From Persicobacter diffluens (GTDB lineage: Bacteria; Bacteroidota; Bacteroidia; Cytophagales; Cyclobacteriaceae): a stretch of DNA of 64,000 bases. The notes under the pieces are model-generated. The model saw only the letters and a list, made by a program, of their open reading frames with translations, was not told the DNA's origin and did no database searches. Shown piece after piece: positions 35,856 through 44,286 of this stretch. The DNA is taken from NCBI RefSeq assembly GCF_036244895.1, contig NZ_BQKE01000003.1, positions 372,001-436,000 on the forward strand, read 5' to 3'. Position numbers and translations under genes: made by a program. Position 1 is the stretch's first letter. Each line of letters starts with the position of its first letter.

Positions 35856-36329
35856 TGTATTGGCGGTTTCTACTTTTTTTCTGGCCATTTCAGGAAGGTC
35901 GAGATTTCCATCGGCGAATTTAAGATTGAAACGTAACAGGTGGATCTTCCACTTATTGTTTTCATCCGCTTTCAATTCTAAATTATAACTCCCTACCACA
36001 CGCCAGATATGATCGCCACTGTCATTGTATAAATAATGAAGTGCTGTACCATAACAAACCACGGTGGTCGTATTTAAGGAGTGCTCAATAATATGGTTCC
36101 CTATTTGATGATGGGTATTGTCGAAACCCGGTAGGAAACTACTCCATTGCTTTATGATTTCTTCCCTTTTCAGGCTGGCGGCAGCTCCTGCGCCCATGGA
36201 AGAATAATCCAATTGAACTTCAGGCGCAAATTGCTTTTTTACCCGGTTCCAGTTGCGATCATCCACGGCTACAAAAAACCGATTAACAAAATTTACTATT
36301 GATTCTTTATTGTTTAATATATCGATCAT
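35853..36329 (-). CDS. SnoaL-like/NTF2-fold protein
   Basis: The 158-residue protein looks like a cone-shaped alpha+beta barrel of the NTF2/SnoaL superfamily. It has an N-terminal helix pair (VNFVNRFFVAVDDRNWNRVK), then FAPEVQLDYSSMGAGA, and a helix with REEIIKQWSSFLPGFDNTHH. Long strands follow (VVCYGTALHYLYN, HIWRVVGSYNLEL, WKIHLLRFNLKFADG). Members are small-molecule-binding proteins or cofactor-less isomerases and hydrolases. The substrate is not inferable. There is no signal peptide, so it is cytoplasmic. It is not co-transcribed with the lipoprotein gene upstream, given the roughly 100-bp gap, though weak read-through is possible. Its stop overlaps the end of an R2 repeat. Confidence 0.75.
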   Translation of the reverse strand: MIDILNNKESIVNFVNRFFVAVDDRNWNRVKKQFAPEVQLDYSSMGAGAAASLKREEIIKQWSSFLPGFDNTHHQIGNHIIEHSLNTTTVVCYGTALHYLYNDSGDHIWRVVGSYNLELKADENNKWKIHLLRFNLKFADGNLDLPEMARKKVETANT

Positions 36330-36427
36330 GATTATGCGCTTCTAGCTTCGCGGCAATTTATGGACATTGCAGCATAAATAAAATGCTCTCCCTATATTTC
36401 GATTTAAATTATCGCTGAATTGGGAAA

Positions 36428-37231
36428 CTATTTTGGAGAATCTTCCCGCTTTAGCCAAATAATTTCATCCAGAAAAGCCTGTATGCCCCCATCGATGGCT
36501 TGCATGCTATACCGAACTTTAACAGGCTTGTCCACATACCGGGCAGGATTGGCTAAAACTTCCAGTATTTCCGGATCCTGACTTTGGGCGTCAATATAGA
36601 AATAGGCCTGTCGGTGTTCTTCTCCTTTTAGTAAAAATAAGGGGTGACCAGCGCCAACATTTTGAATGCCCTGAAAAGTCCATTGGAATTGGGGTGCTTT
36701 TTTAAAATTATTTTCCAGCATCCAAAGCTGGTGAAGCTGACCTTCGGTAAGGTACGCCGGCTCCCAGGAGTTGGGCAACGCCAGATTTACTTGTTCTTTG
36801 GTCGCAGCGGTCTGTTCAGAAGCCGAATCGATCTTTTCGTTTTTAAGGTATATTCTCCTTTCATAAAATTCTCCCTGGTAATTTCCCGCTTTCAGCACAT
36901 TGCGATAACCTTCCTCCAAAATCAGAAAGACGGTGTCCTGCTTTAAAAAATATTGCGTTTTTTGATGACCATAATCCCCTGCATCCTGATAGACTTCATA
37001 AACCTCCGCTAAACTGTCATGGGAAAAATGACTTACCGAATACCGGCTGTCTCCTCCCAAGCTAAAAGGATAGCTCTGTTGAAGTCGGTATTCCTGCCGA
37101 TGGCCTAAAGCACTTTGCGCCATTTGGTCTTCCACCAATAGGGGCAGATGTATATCTTTTGTGGTTTCAGTGCTTTCCTCACAGGCGGAAAAGAGCATCA
37201 ACAGGAATAGAAGGGAATAAGCTTTTTTCAT
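36428..37231 (-). CDS. Predicted lipoprotein, function unknown
   Basis: The 267-residue protein has a clear lipoprotein signal (MKKAYSLLFLLMLFSAC, cysteine at residue 17). No domain is recognised in the mature part. The C-terminal ~80 residues alternate strands and loops, with LEVLANPARYVDKPVKVRYS followed by QAFLDEIIWLKRED. This resembles the tOB/OB-fold 'PARYVGKTVRVEG' pattern found in small exported proteins, but the similarity is suggestive only. It is transcribed leftward, ahead of the SnoaL-like gene. Confidence 0.65.
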   Translation of the reverse strand: MKKAYSLLFLLMLFSACEESTETTKDIHLPLLVEDQMAQSALGHRQEYRLQQSYPFSLGGDSRYSVSHFSHDSLAEVYEVYQDAGDYGHQKTQYFLKQDTVFLILEEGYRNVLKAGNYQGEFYERRIYLKNEKIDSASEQTAATKEQVNLALPNSWEPAYLTEGQLHQLWMLENNFKKAPQFQWTFQGIQNVGAGHPLFLLKGEEHRQAYFYIDAQSQDPEILEVLANPARYVDKPVKVRYSMQAIDGGIQAFLDEIIWLKREDSPK

Positions 37232-37379
37232 TTCAAAATTTAGTGATTTCTCGCTTTTCTGAAAAGCAGGGAGGCTAATTCTCTACTGATGCGGAGCTCA
37301 ATAGTACGACCGGGCTTTAGTAGTATTTAATAATTTCCGAAAATCCACGCTAAATTCAGGAGTTAAAATTTATTGGAAG

Positions 37380-37401
37380 CGGTTGCGAAACCGTTTTTTT
37401 G
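37380..37401 (+). terminator. Short hairpin with T-tract before the transaldolase gene
   Basis: CGGTT at 37380-37384 pairs with AACCG at 37389-37393 and seven T residues follow, 83 bp before the transaldolase ATG. No plus-strand gene precedes it, so it could terminate a short leader transcript or be fortuitous. Confidence 0.35.
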
Positions 37402-37483
37402 GGAAAATGTTAACCGTGCCGTATGAATTTGGCCGTGGAGAATTTATATTTAAATAAAGAAATATCAACTATAGCTTCAAAAT

Positions 37484-38155
37484 ATGAAATTTTTTATTGA
37501 CACCGCCAATTTAGAGGAAATCAGAAAGGCGCAGGATTTAGGCATATTGGATGGGGTAACGACCAATCCGTCATTAATGGCCAAAGAAGGTATTTCAGGA
37601 GATGAAGCCGTTTTGCAGCACTATAAAGACATTTGTGATGTAGTGGCAGATAAGGTGAGTGCGGAAGTAATCGCAACTGATTTTGAGGGCATGATCACCG
37701 AGGGCGAGCGCCTGGCGGCCATTGATCCTAAAATTGTGGTAAAAATTCCAATGACTGAGAATGGGGTGAAGGCGGTAAAATATCTTTCCGATAAAGGGAT
37801 CCGTACCAATTGCACATTGATCTTCTCTGCCACTCAGGCTTTGATTGCCGCCAAAGCGGGCGCTACTTATGTATCCCCTTTTATTGGCCGTTTGGATGAT
37901 ATCGCCACCGAAGGAATGGGATTGATACGAGATATTGTAACGATTTTTAATAACTATCCCGCAATTGAAACAGAAGTATTAGCCGCTTCTGTGCGTGGAA
38001 ATATGCACTTATTGGACTGTGCAAAGGCAGGAGCTCATGTGGCCACCTGTCCATATAAGGTGATCGCTTCTCTGACCAAGCACCCATTAACAGATCGGGG
38101 CTTGGAGCAATTTTTGGCAGACCACGCCAAAGCGCAGGAGTTAGCGGCCGTCTAG
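37484..38155 (+). CDS. Transaldolase / fructose-6-phosphate aldolase family (TalC/MipB type)
   Basis: The 223-residue protein is the short, single-domain transaldolase form. Signatures are MKFFIDTANLEEI, GILDGVTTNPSLMAKEG, PKIVVKIPMTENGVKAVKYL with the Schiff-base lysine K87, TLIFSATQALIAAKAGATYV, SPFIGRLDD and LAASVRGNMHLLDCAKAGAH. It exchanges dihydroxyacetone units between sugar phosphates in the non-oxidative pentose phosphate pathway, or acts as fructose-6-phosphate aldolase; sequence alone does not separate these two activities. The next gene, 62 bp downstream, encodes a sugar symporter of the xylose-transporter type, but a strong terminator lies between them. A functional link through pentose use is possible. 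Confidence 0.93.
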   Translation: MKFFIDTANLEEIRKAQDLGILDGVTTNPSLMAKEGISGDEAVLQHYKDICDVVADKVSAEVIATDFEGMITEGERLAAIDPKIVVKIPMTENGVKAVKYLSDKGIRTNCTLIFSATQALIAAKAGATYVSPFIGRLDDIATEGMGLIRDIVTIFNNYPAIETEVLAASVRGNMHLLDCAKAGAHVATCPYKVIASLTKHPLTDRGLEQFLADHAKAQELAAV

Positions 38156-38170
38156 GTAAAAATGTGTGTT

Positions 38171-38203
38171 CGGGAGATTTGGGGGAATCTCCCGATTTTT
38201 TTT
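38171..38203 (+). terminator. Rho-independent terminator of the transaldolase gene
   Basis: CGGGAGATT at 38171-38179 pairs perfectly with AATCTCCCG at 38186-38194, followed by a T-tract. It ends only about 15 bp before the symporter start codon. Confidence 0.88.
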
Positions 38204-38217
38204 AATTTTTTTTTGGT

Positions 38218-39639
38218 ATGCAGGAGACAATACAAGCGAAGCCCAAGCAGGCAACTTCGCGAAATAATGCGTTTATTTTTGGAATCACCCTGGTAGCCAC
38301 CTTGGGAGGATTACTTTTTGGTTATGATACCGCCGTGATTTCCGGAGCAGAGAAATCCATTCAGTTGTATTTAATACAGGGACTGGGCTTGAGTAATTTT
38401 GTGCACGGGGCTACGGTTTCCAGTGCATTGATTGGCTGTATTATCGGTGGGGCGGTGTCTGGTATGCTGGCTTCCCGTTTTGGCCGTAAAAGATCTTTAA
38501 TTTTTGCTGCTTTTTTGTTTTTCCTTTCGGCTTTGGGTTCTGGTAATCCGGAGATGTTGTTTTTCACCAAAGGAGAACCGACCATGGGATTGCTCTATAT
38601 GTTTAATTTCTACCGAATCATCGGAGGAATAGGGGTGGGATTGGCCTCGGCGGTTTGCCCGATGTACATTAGTGAGATCGCTCCAGCGGAAATTCGGGGT
38701 CGTTTGATTTCCTTCAATCAGTTTGCCATTATCTTCGGTATGCTGGTGGTCTATTTTGTGAATTGGGGAATTACCAATGGCCAACCTGATGAGTGGGTTT
38801 TTCAGGAAGGCTGGAGATGGATGTTCCTTTCGGAATGTATTCCGGCAGCGGTTTTTGGCTTACTTTTATTAGGAGTACCAGAAACGCCCCGTTATTTAGC
38901 ATTACAAAATCAGGAGTCCGCTGCATTATCGGTTTTAACCAAAATCAATGGCGTAGACAAGGCCGGTGAAATTTTGCAGGATATTAAAGGTTCATTGGGC
39001 AAGCAGGTCAGAGCACATATTATGACCTATGGATCCAAAGTTTTAATCGTGGGGATTCTATTGTGTATTTTTCAGCAATTTGTGGGTATTAATGTCGCAT
39101 TATACTACGCGCCACGAATTTTTGAACAAATGGGTGCTGGTAGAGATGCTTCCATGATACAAACGGTGGTGATGGGTGTGGTAAATGTACTTTTTACCGT
39201 TCTCGCCATTCTAACCGTGGACCGTTGGGGACGAAAGCCATTGTTAATTATTGGTTCTTTGGGAATGGCTTTAGGGATGCTGGCCATTAGTGCCTTATCC
39301 TTTATGGAAATCATCGGAATTGGGACACTCGTTTTTATCATTATTTATACCGCGTCTTTTATGATGTCCTGGGGACCTATCTGTTGGGTGCTGGTAGCGG
39401 AAATATTCCCGAATAAAATTCGGGGGCAGGCCATGGCCATCGCAGTGGCTTCACAGTGGGCAGCCAATTATTTTATTTCCTCCACCTATCCTGCCATGAT
39501 GGATTTCAGCGGAGGCGCCACTTATATGTTCTATGGCGTAATGAGTTTGCTTTCGGCACTTTTCGTTTGGAAAATGATTCCGGAAACTAAAGGGAAGTCC
39601 CTGGAGGATATGGAGCAGCTTTGGACTAAAAGCAAATAA
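38218..39639 (+). CDS. Sugar porter (MFS), xylose:H+ symporter-like
   Basis: The 473-residue protein has twelve predicted membrane segments and all MFS sugar-porter marks. These are GGLLFGYDTAVISGAEKSI in helix 1, ASRFGRKRSLI (loop 2-3), SEIAPAEIRGRLISFNQ, PETPRYLALQ before the central loop, CIFQQFVGINVALYYAPRIF in helix 7, DRWGRKPLLIIG (loop 8-9), WVLVAEIFPNKIRGQAMAIA and VPETKGKS-like IPETKGKSLEDME at the end. The GYDTAVISG and QQFVGIN variants are like XylE, so xylose or a related monosaccharide is the likely substrate. The start codon lies just beyond the preceding gene's terminator, so the promoter must overlap the end of that gene or the hairpin. Confidence 0.9.
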   Translation: MQETIQAKPKQATSRNNAFIFGITLVATLGGLLFGYDTAVISGAEKSIQLYLIQGLGLSNFVHGATVSSALIGCIIGGAVSGMLASRFGRKRSLIFAAFLFFLSALGSGNPEMLFFTKGEPTMGLLYMFNFYRIIGGIGVGLASAVCPMYISEIAPAEIRGRLISFNQFAIIFGMLVVYFVNWGITNGQPDEWVFQEGWRWMFLSECIPAAVFGLLLLGVPETPRYLALQNQESAALSVLTKINGVDKAGEILQDIKGSLGKQVRAHIMTYGSKVLIVGILLCIFQQFVGINVALYYAPRIFEQMGAGRDASMIQTVVMGVVNVLFTVLAILTVDRWGRKPLLIIGSLGMALGMLAISALSFMEIIGIGTLVFIIIYTASFMMSWGPICWVLVAEIFPNKIRGQAMAIAVASQWAANYFISSTYPAMMDFSGGATYMFYGVMSLLSALFVWKMIPETKGKSLEDMEQLWTKSK

Positions 39640-39682
39640 GGATGGACAATTGAATATTGATAGGAGTCAATAATAACAACAG

Positions 39683-39715
39683 AAGGGAAGCTTGAAAATG
39701 GCTTCCCTTTTTTAT
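39683..39715 (+). terminator. Rho-independent terminator of the symporter gene
   Basis: AAGGGAAGC at 39683-39691 pairs perfectly with GCTTCCCTT at 39701-39709, and T residues follow. Confidence 0.88.
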
Positions 39716-39807
39716 TTATGAGGGAATGGAGAAGCAATCAGCCCGAATGATGCATACTTTCTGCCCCATTCTTCTGCCGCCAGTCTGAAAATTTCGTTGC
39801 CCGCATA

Positions 39808-40001
39808 AGGTATGCTTAAGTCCGCGTATAACTGCAAGGCGGGAAAAATGAAGGATTTTTCCTAATTCGTTTTTTTCCAAACAAGCAGATGATGGAGGAG
39901 AATGCTAGCTTACCCAAATTGGGGGGATTAAAAATACAAGTAATGAAATGATGGTGAGTGACTTGGAGGAAGTAAATAAATATGTGATGAATAATTCGGG
40001 G
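39808..40001 (-). repeat. R1 element, copy 12 (reverse, left edge degenerate)
   Basis: The core (AACTGCAAGGCGGGAAAAAT, AAACAAGCAGATGATGGAGG, TTACCCAAATTGGGG) and the right edge GATGAATAATTCGGGGC are clear. The left terminus is only partly recognisable around GCTTAAGTCCGCG. Confidence 0.68.
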
Positions 40002-40247
40002 CAAGAGAGAAAGGTCTTTATTTTTTAAGCCATGCATCCTTAAGTAAATTAAGCAATTCAAGGAGCGCGAATAAGGAAACTCATGGAATGATTTTATATG
40101 TAATTAATTGCACCATAAAGAATATTTTTATACATTTTATTAGAATAAGGTGAAGAATATTACCTTATCTTTACAGCACAATTCCGCTGTTTTATCTGGA
40201 AGACGGGAATTGATTTTTTAAAATTATAGGATGACCAACTATTGTAT

Positions 40248-41810
40248 ATGAGAAAATTTTTCACTCACCCGCTGGCGGTAACGGTGATATGCATCACTGT
40301 ACTTTTTCCATTGCTTCTTTCATTATTGACTTACTATTTTTTGCATGACTTTGATAATGAGAGGGTAAGTCAATTTTTTACGGTGTTTTATGCCATTATT
40401 ATAGGATATTACATTGTGGCCACTTGGCTGATTTTCTTCTTTACCAAGTCTGTTGGTAAGCAAATCGGAGCCATTTTGGTAGGCCTGGATACTTTGTATT
40501 CCGGCAAATGGGGTGAGGTGCGGCCTAGTAAAAAGAAGAATTGGTCCACCCCATACCGTGAGCATTTGTTTGATTTTAGCAACTACCTCTCTAAAACCAC
40601 TGATTTTGTGGAGAATTTGGGGGCCAAGGGCGAAAATGTACAGGAGCTCGAGTTAATGAATGAAAACGATCGTTTAGGCAAAAGCTTGATCGCCTTACGT
40701 GATCGTTTGGCAGAAATCAGCTTAAAAGAAGAAAAACGCAACTGGTCCAATGAAGGGCTGGCCAAATTCACCTCAATTTTAAGAGAAATAAATAATGATC
40801 AGCAGGATACTGCTTTTGATCTTTTCCTGTCCGATTTGGTGCGATATCTTGATGCCAATCAGGGGGCCTTATATGTGGTGGAGGAAACTGATGAAGGCAA
40901 GGCAGTGATGAAAATGGCCGCTTGCTATGCCTATGGTCGTAAGAAATATCAGCAAGCTGAAATTCAGGTTGGAGAAGGATTAGTCGGGCAGGCATATTTG
41001 GAAAAGGAAACGATCTATCTTACAGAAGTACCCCAAGACTATTTGAAAATTACTTCCGGTCTTGGAGAGGCTTTGCCCACCTGTGTAACGGTGATGCCTT
41101 TAATTTTTAATGAAGAGGTGCATGGCATTTTGGAATTGGCCTCTTTTGAAAAGATCGAAGAGTTCCAAATGGAATTTTTAGATAAGCTGGGGAATAATGT
41201 GGCAAGCGCTCTTTCTTCCTGGAAAATTGCGATCAATACCAAGCAAATGATGAAACGTTTGCAGGAAAGTGAGCACGAGACCCGCCAGCAGGAAGAGGAA
41301 TTACGCCAGAATTTGGAAGAACTACAGGCCACTCAGGAAAATTTCCATCGATTAAGAGAGGAAAAAGAAGCCGAGCTGAATGAAGAAAAACAACGTTCGG
41401 AGGACCTGGCGAATGTCTTCAAGAAAATTTTGGACCAGCTACCCAATAAAGTCTTTTTGAAGGATGCCGAATGTAGGATGGTGATCATTAATGAGGCAAC
41501 CCGTGCTGTTATGGGAGGAGATGATAGCAAGATCATCGGTTTGAGCGATATTGATTTCTTTGGACCCGAAAAAGGAGGCGATTTAGTGGCCGTAGAAAAA
41601 GACATTATTCGAAATGGGGCGCAGGAATTCTTGCAAAGAGAGCAGGATGCTTTGTCCGGTGGAAAAGAACAATACCTTAGAACGATAAAAATGCCATTTT
41701 ATATTGATCATTTGAAACAAAATGGTTTGCTTGGAATTCAATTTGATGAAACAGAGCTCGTGAAGTTGAGAGAGGAGGTAGAAACACTGAAAACATCTGT
41801 AGAATCATAA
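40248..41810 (+). CDS. Membrane-anchored GAF and PAS sensor without catalytic output domain
   Basis: The 520-residue protein starts at ATG 40248; a TTG two codons upstream is unlikely. Two transmembrane helices (about 10-32 and 45-67) enclose almost no periplasmic loop. A charged linker follows, then a GAF domain (about 170-325; LDANQGALYVVEE, VGEGLVGQAYLEKETIYLTE, VMPLIFNEEVHGILELASF), and a long Glu/Gln-rich coiled coil (330-395). Last comes a PAS domain (about 395-505; ILDQLPNKVFLKDAECRMVI, DIDFFGPEKGG). No kinase, GGDEF or methyl-accepting region is present, so the output must pass through a partner. The DUF4197 lipoprotein gene follows by 21 bp and is probably co-transcribed. Confidence 0.82.
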   Translation: MRKFFTHPLAVTVICITVLFPLLLSLLTYYFLHDFDNERVSQFFTVFYAIIIGYYIVATWLIFFFTKSVGKQIGAILVGLDTLYSGKWGEVRPSKKKNWSTPYREHLFDFSNYLSKTTDFVENLGAKGENVQELELMNENDRLGKSLIALRDRLAEISLKEEKRNWSNEGLAKFTSILREINNDQQDTAFDLFLSDLVRYLDANQGALYVVEETDEGKAVMKMAACYAYGRKKYQQAEIQVGEGLVGQAYLEKETIYLTEVPQDYLKITSGLGEALPTCVTVMPLIFNEEVHGILELASFEKIEEFQMEFLDKLGNNVASALSSWKIAINTKQMMKRLQESEHETRQQEEELRQNLEELQATQENFHRLREEKEAELNEEKQRSEDLANVFKKILDQLPNKVFLKDAECRMVIINEATRAVMGGDDSKIIGLSDIDFFGPEKGGDLVAVEKDIIRNGAQEFLQREQDALSGGKEQYLRTIKMPFYIDHLKQNGLLGIQFDETELVKLREEVETLKTSVES

Positions 41811-41831
41811 TCTGAGTTTAACCTATTTATT

Positions 41832-42548
41832 ATGAAAAAATTGATTTACTGCCTGTTGATTGCAGGCAGTTTTTTTACGGCCTGTGAGGTGGTAGAAAAA
41901 CTGAGCCAAGGAGAGGTATCCGCAGCCTTTAAAGAAGTGTTGGATATTGGCGTAGACAGTGCCGTTGATGTTTTAGGGGTGGAAGATGGTTATTATGGCG
42001 ATGAAGAGGTGAAAATTCCTCTCCCACCGGAAGCGCAAAAGGTGTTGGAAAATGCAACTATCAAAGCGCTGGTGGCTGCAGTAGTAGATATGGAGCAGGT
42101 AGAATTGGGCATTAACCGTTCGGCAGAAGCGGCCAGTGATGCCGCTACGGAAATCATTAAGGGCGCCATCGCTGATCTTACCTTCACTGATGCCGCCAGC
42201 ATTTTGTATGGGGCTAATGGCAACGAAGCGACCGAATACCTGAAAGCAGAAGCTTTTGATCAGCTGATGGAAGCTTACGGGACACCAATAAACAAGCAGC
42301 TGGATCAGGAAATTCTGGCGGGCCAATCCACAAATGATTTGTACCGGGCTTTTGCCGGGGTTTATAATGCTTATCCTTTTTCGAGTGGAACCATAGATGC
42401 GGAAACACTTGGGGCTTATGTGACGGAAAAAGCCCTGGACGGCATGTTTATCAAAATGGAAGAAAGAGAGCGCGAAGTAAGGGCGAATCCTTCTGAATTT
42501 GGAAGTTCCTTGATCAGCAGGGTGCTGGGTGGAGGTATAGGGCTCTAG
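41832..42548 (+). CDS. DUF4197 lipoprotein
   Basis: The 238-residue protein has a lipoprotein signal (MKKLIYCLLIAGSFFTAC, cysteine 18). The DUF4197 pattern then runs over the whole length: AAFKEVLDIGVDSAVDVLG, DGYYGDEEVKIPLPPEAQKV, MEQVELGINRSAEAASDAAT, LTFTDAASILYGANGNEATE, YLKAEAFDQL and EKALDGMFIKMEEREREVRA, closing with RVLGG. The family is periplasmic or membrane-associated and uncharacterised. It directly follows the GAF/PAS sensor gene. A terminator lies about 120 bp downstream. Confidence 0.87.
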   Translation: MKKLIYCLLIAGSFFTACEVVEKLSQGEVSAAFKEVLDIGVDSAVDVLGVEDGYYGDEEVKIPLPPEAQKVLENATIKALVAAVVDMEQVELGINRSAEAASDAATEIIKGAIADLTFTDAASILYGANGNEATEYLKAEAFDQLMEAYGTPINKQLDQEILAGQSTNDLYRAFAGVYNAYPFSSGTIDAETLGAYVTEKALDGMFIKMEEREREVRANPSEFGSSLISRVLGGGIGL

Positions 42549-42666
42549 CAATTTTTGAAATGCCAAAATGCTCCCCAAATAAACCGGTATTGATTCGGTA
42601 ATAAATTTAAAGCTTATTTGAAAATCCTTGTAAATAGGGATTTCGGTTTAATCAACTGCAATATTG

Positions 42667-42703
42667 AAGCGGTGTCTTGTTTATTCACGATACCGCTTTT
42701 TTT
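42667..42703 (+). terminator. Rho-independent terminator
   Basis: GCGGTGTC at 42669-42676 pairs with GATACCGC at 42689-42696 (one G-U) and a run of T residues follows. It ends the sensor-DUF4197 unit. Confidence 0.78.
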
Positions 42704-42770
42704 AGTATAATGCTCCACCAAAATCAAAGCCTTTTTTTGAGGAAATTAGCCCGGATATTCTCCGCTGAAT

Positions 42771-42991
42771 TTAACCCGAATTATTCACCGCCGGATTTAT
42801 TGATCAAGCAAAAGTGACTTAATTTCAGGTCTTTAAAACTTATTTTCTTTAAATTATTATAGCCCAAATTTGGCCAAGCTTGCTTTCTTCTCATTCATCT
42901 GCATCGTTGGGAAAAATTCGAAATAGGGAAAATTCCTTCATTTTTCCTGCCTTGCAGCTAAACGAAGACTTCTTCATGCATCATTCGGTTC
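42771..42991 (+). repeat. R1 element, copy 13 (full length, forward, close to consensus)
   Basis: It starts TTAACCCGAATTATTCACCG. The internal TTTATTGATCAAGC, AGCCCAAATTTGG and GCTTGCTTTCTTCTCATTCA blocks follow, then CCTGCCTTGCAGCTAAACGA. It ends ATGCATCATTCGGTTCA. A short R1 left-end remnant (TTAGCCCGGATATTCTCC) lies just upstream at 42746. Confidence 0.85.
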
Positions 42992-43115
42992 AGGATTCCT
43001 ACATTTTATGTTAATTAATTTCTCGGTAAGATTATATTTTTTAGGATAAGTTTGATTTATAGGGTAAATGTCCTAATTTATTTAACACAATCATCTTAAA
43101 TCTAACGCTTTATTT

Positions 43116-44276
43116 GTGATCTTATTGAAAAAGTACCAGGAAGTACGGAGTCATTCCCTGCAGTTGGTCGAACCCCTAAAAACCGAAGATTTTGTCCCTC
43201 AGCCAGTAGTAGATGTCAGTCCCCCAAAGTGGCATTTGGCACATACCACCTGGTTTTTCGAGGAAATGATCCTAAGCCCAAATTTATCCGATTACCAGGT
43301 TTTCCACCCTCGTTATCGTTATGTTTTCAATTCTTATTATGAGTCTGTTGGTGATCGGGTGGCTCGTCCGCATCGGGGATGGATGTCCCGCCCAACAGTA
43401 GAGGAAGTGATGGAATACCGTGCTTATGTAGATGCGCATATGCAGGCTTTTTTGCAGCAGGAAGAGCAGTTGAGTCCTGAAGTACGGGATTTAATAGAGC
43501 TGGGCCTGCAGCATGAACAACAGCATCAGGAACTTTTTTGGACCGACACCAAGTTTACTTTTAGCCTGAATCCGCTTTATCCGGTTTATAAGCAGGGTGG
43601 TGCTTTATTACACCAGATTAATGAGGAGAGAGGCTGGCTGGAGCAGGAGGGAGGAATGGTAGATATCGGCTTTGAGGGGGAAGGCTTTTGTTTCGATAAT
43701 GAACTGAACCGTCATCAGGCTTTTTTAAACCCTTACAGGATTCGCAAGGATTTGGTCACCAATAGTGACTTTATGGCTTTTATAGAAGAAGATGGCTATA
43801 AAAGACATGAGTTTTGGCATTCTGAAGGCTGGGATTGGGTGAATCAAAATGAAAGAAAGGCACCGCTATATTGGGAGAAGGAAGGGCAGGATTGGGTGCA
43901 TTTCACCATGGAAGGCAGAGTGCCCGTGAGACGGGAAGAAATTCTCTGTCATGTCAATTATTATGAAGCTTTCGCCTATGCCCAATGGAGGGGTTTGAGG
44001 TTGCCCACGGAATTTGAATGGGAGGCGGCGGCTGATTTGTTCGCCTGGGGCAAGCGCTGGGAATGGACGCAGTCGGCCTATTTGCCCTATCCTAAATATC
44101 AAAAAGCGGCGGGCGCGGTGGGAGAATACAACGGAAAATTTATGGTAAGCCAGATGGTCCTTAGAGGGGCTTCTGTTGCCACTTCTCCGGGGCATGCGCG
44201 CAAAACCTACCGAAATTTTTTCCATCCACAATTGGCCTGGCAATTCACCGGAATCCGTTTGGCTGAATCTCTTTAA
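43116..44276 (+). CDS. egtB: Ergothioneine biosynthesis protein EgtB
   Basis: The 386-residue protein combines an N-terminal DinB-like helical domain (about 1-150) with a C-terminal formylglycine-generating-enzyme-like domain (about 160-385). It has VSPPKWHLAHTTWFFEEMIL with H43, and LGLQHEQQHQELFW carrying the iron ligands H133 and H137 of the HX3HXE motif. Later blocks include YRIRKDLVTNSDFMAFIEED, LRLPTEFEWEAAAD, WEWTQSAYLPYP and VLRGASVATSPGHARKTYRN. EgtB is a non-haem iron enzyme that joins trimethylhistidine to a thiol donor as a sulfoxide. Absence of a C-terminal methyltransferase argues against OvoA. The start is a GTG at 43116, with a TTG at 43125 as alternative. egtD follows 10 bp later. 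Confidence 0.9.
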   Translation: MILLKKYQEVRSHSLQLVEPLKTEDFVPQPVVDVSPPKWHLAHTTWFFEEMILSPNLSDYQVFHPRYRYVFNSYYESVGDRVARPHRGWMSRPTVEEVMEYRAYVDAHMQAFLQQEEQLSPEVRDLIELGLQHEQQHQELFWTDTKFTFSLNPLYPVYKQGGALLHQINEERGWLEQEGGMVDIGFEGEGFCFDNELNRHQAFLNPYRIRKDLVTNSDFMAFIEEDGYKRHEFWHSEGWDWVNQNERKAPLYWEKEGQDWVHFTMEGRVPVRREEILCHVNYYEAFAYAQWRGLRLPTEFEWEAAADLFAWGKRWEWTQSAYLPYPKYQKAAGAVGEYNGKFMVSQMVLRGASVATSPGHARKTYRNFFHPQLAWQFTGIRLAESL

Positions 44277-44286
44277 ATTTTAGTTC

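Noticed and set aside
41973..42578. 201-aa open frame antisense to the DUF4197 gene
   Set aside because: The sense strand has a lipoprotein signal and a full family match. The antisense frame is a shadow of its codon bias.
43047..43054. TAAGTTTG as promoter -7 element of egtB
   Set aside because: There is no TTG 17-19 bp upstream. One element alone is too common in AT-rich DNA.
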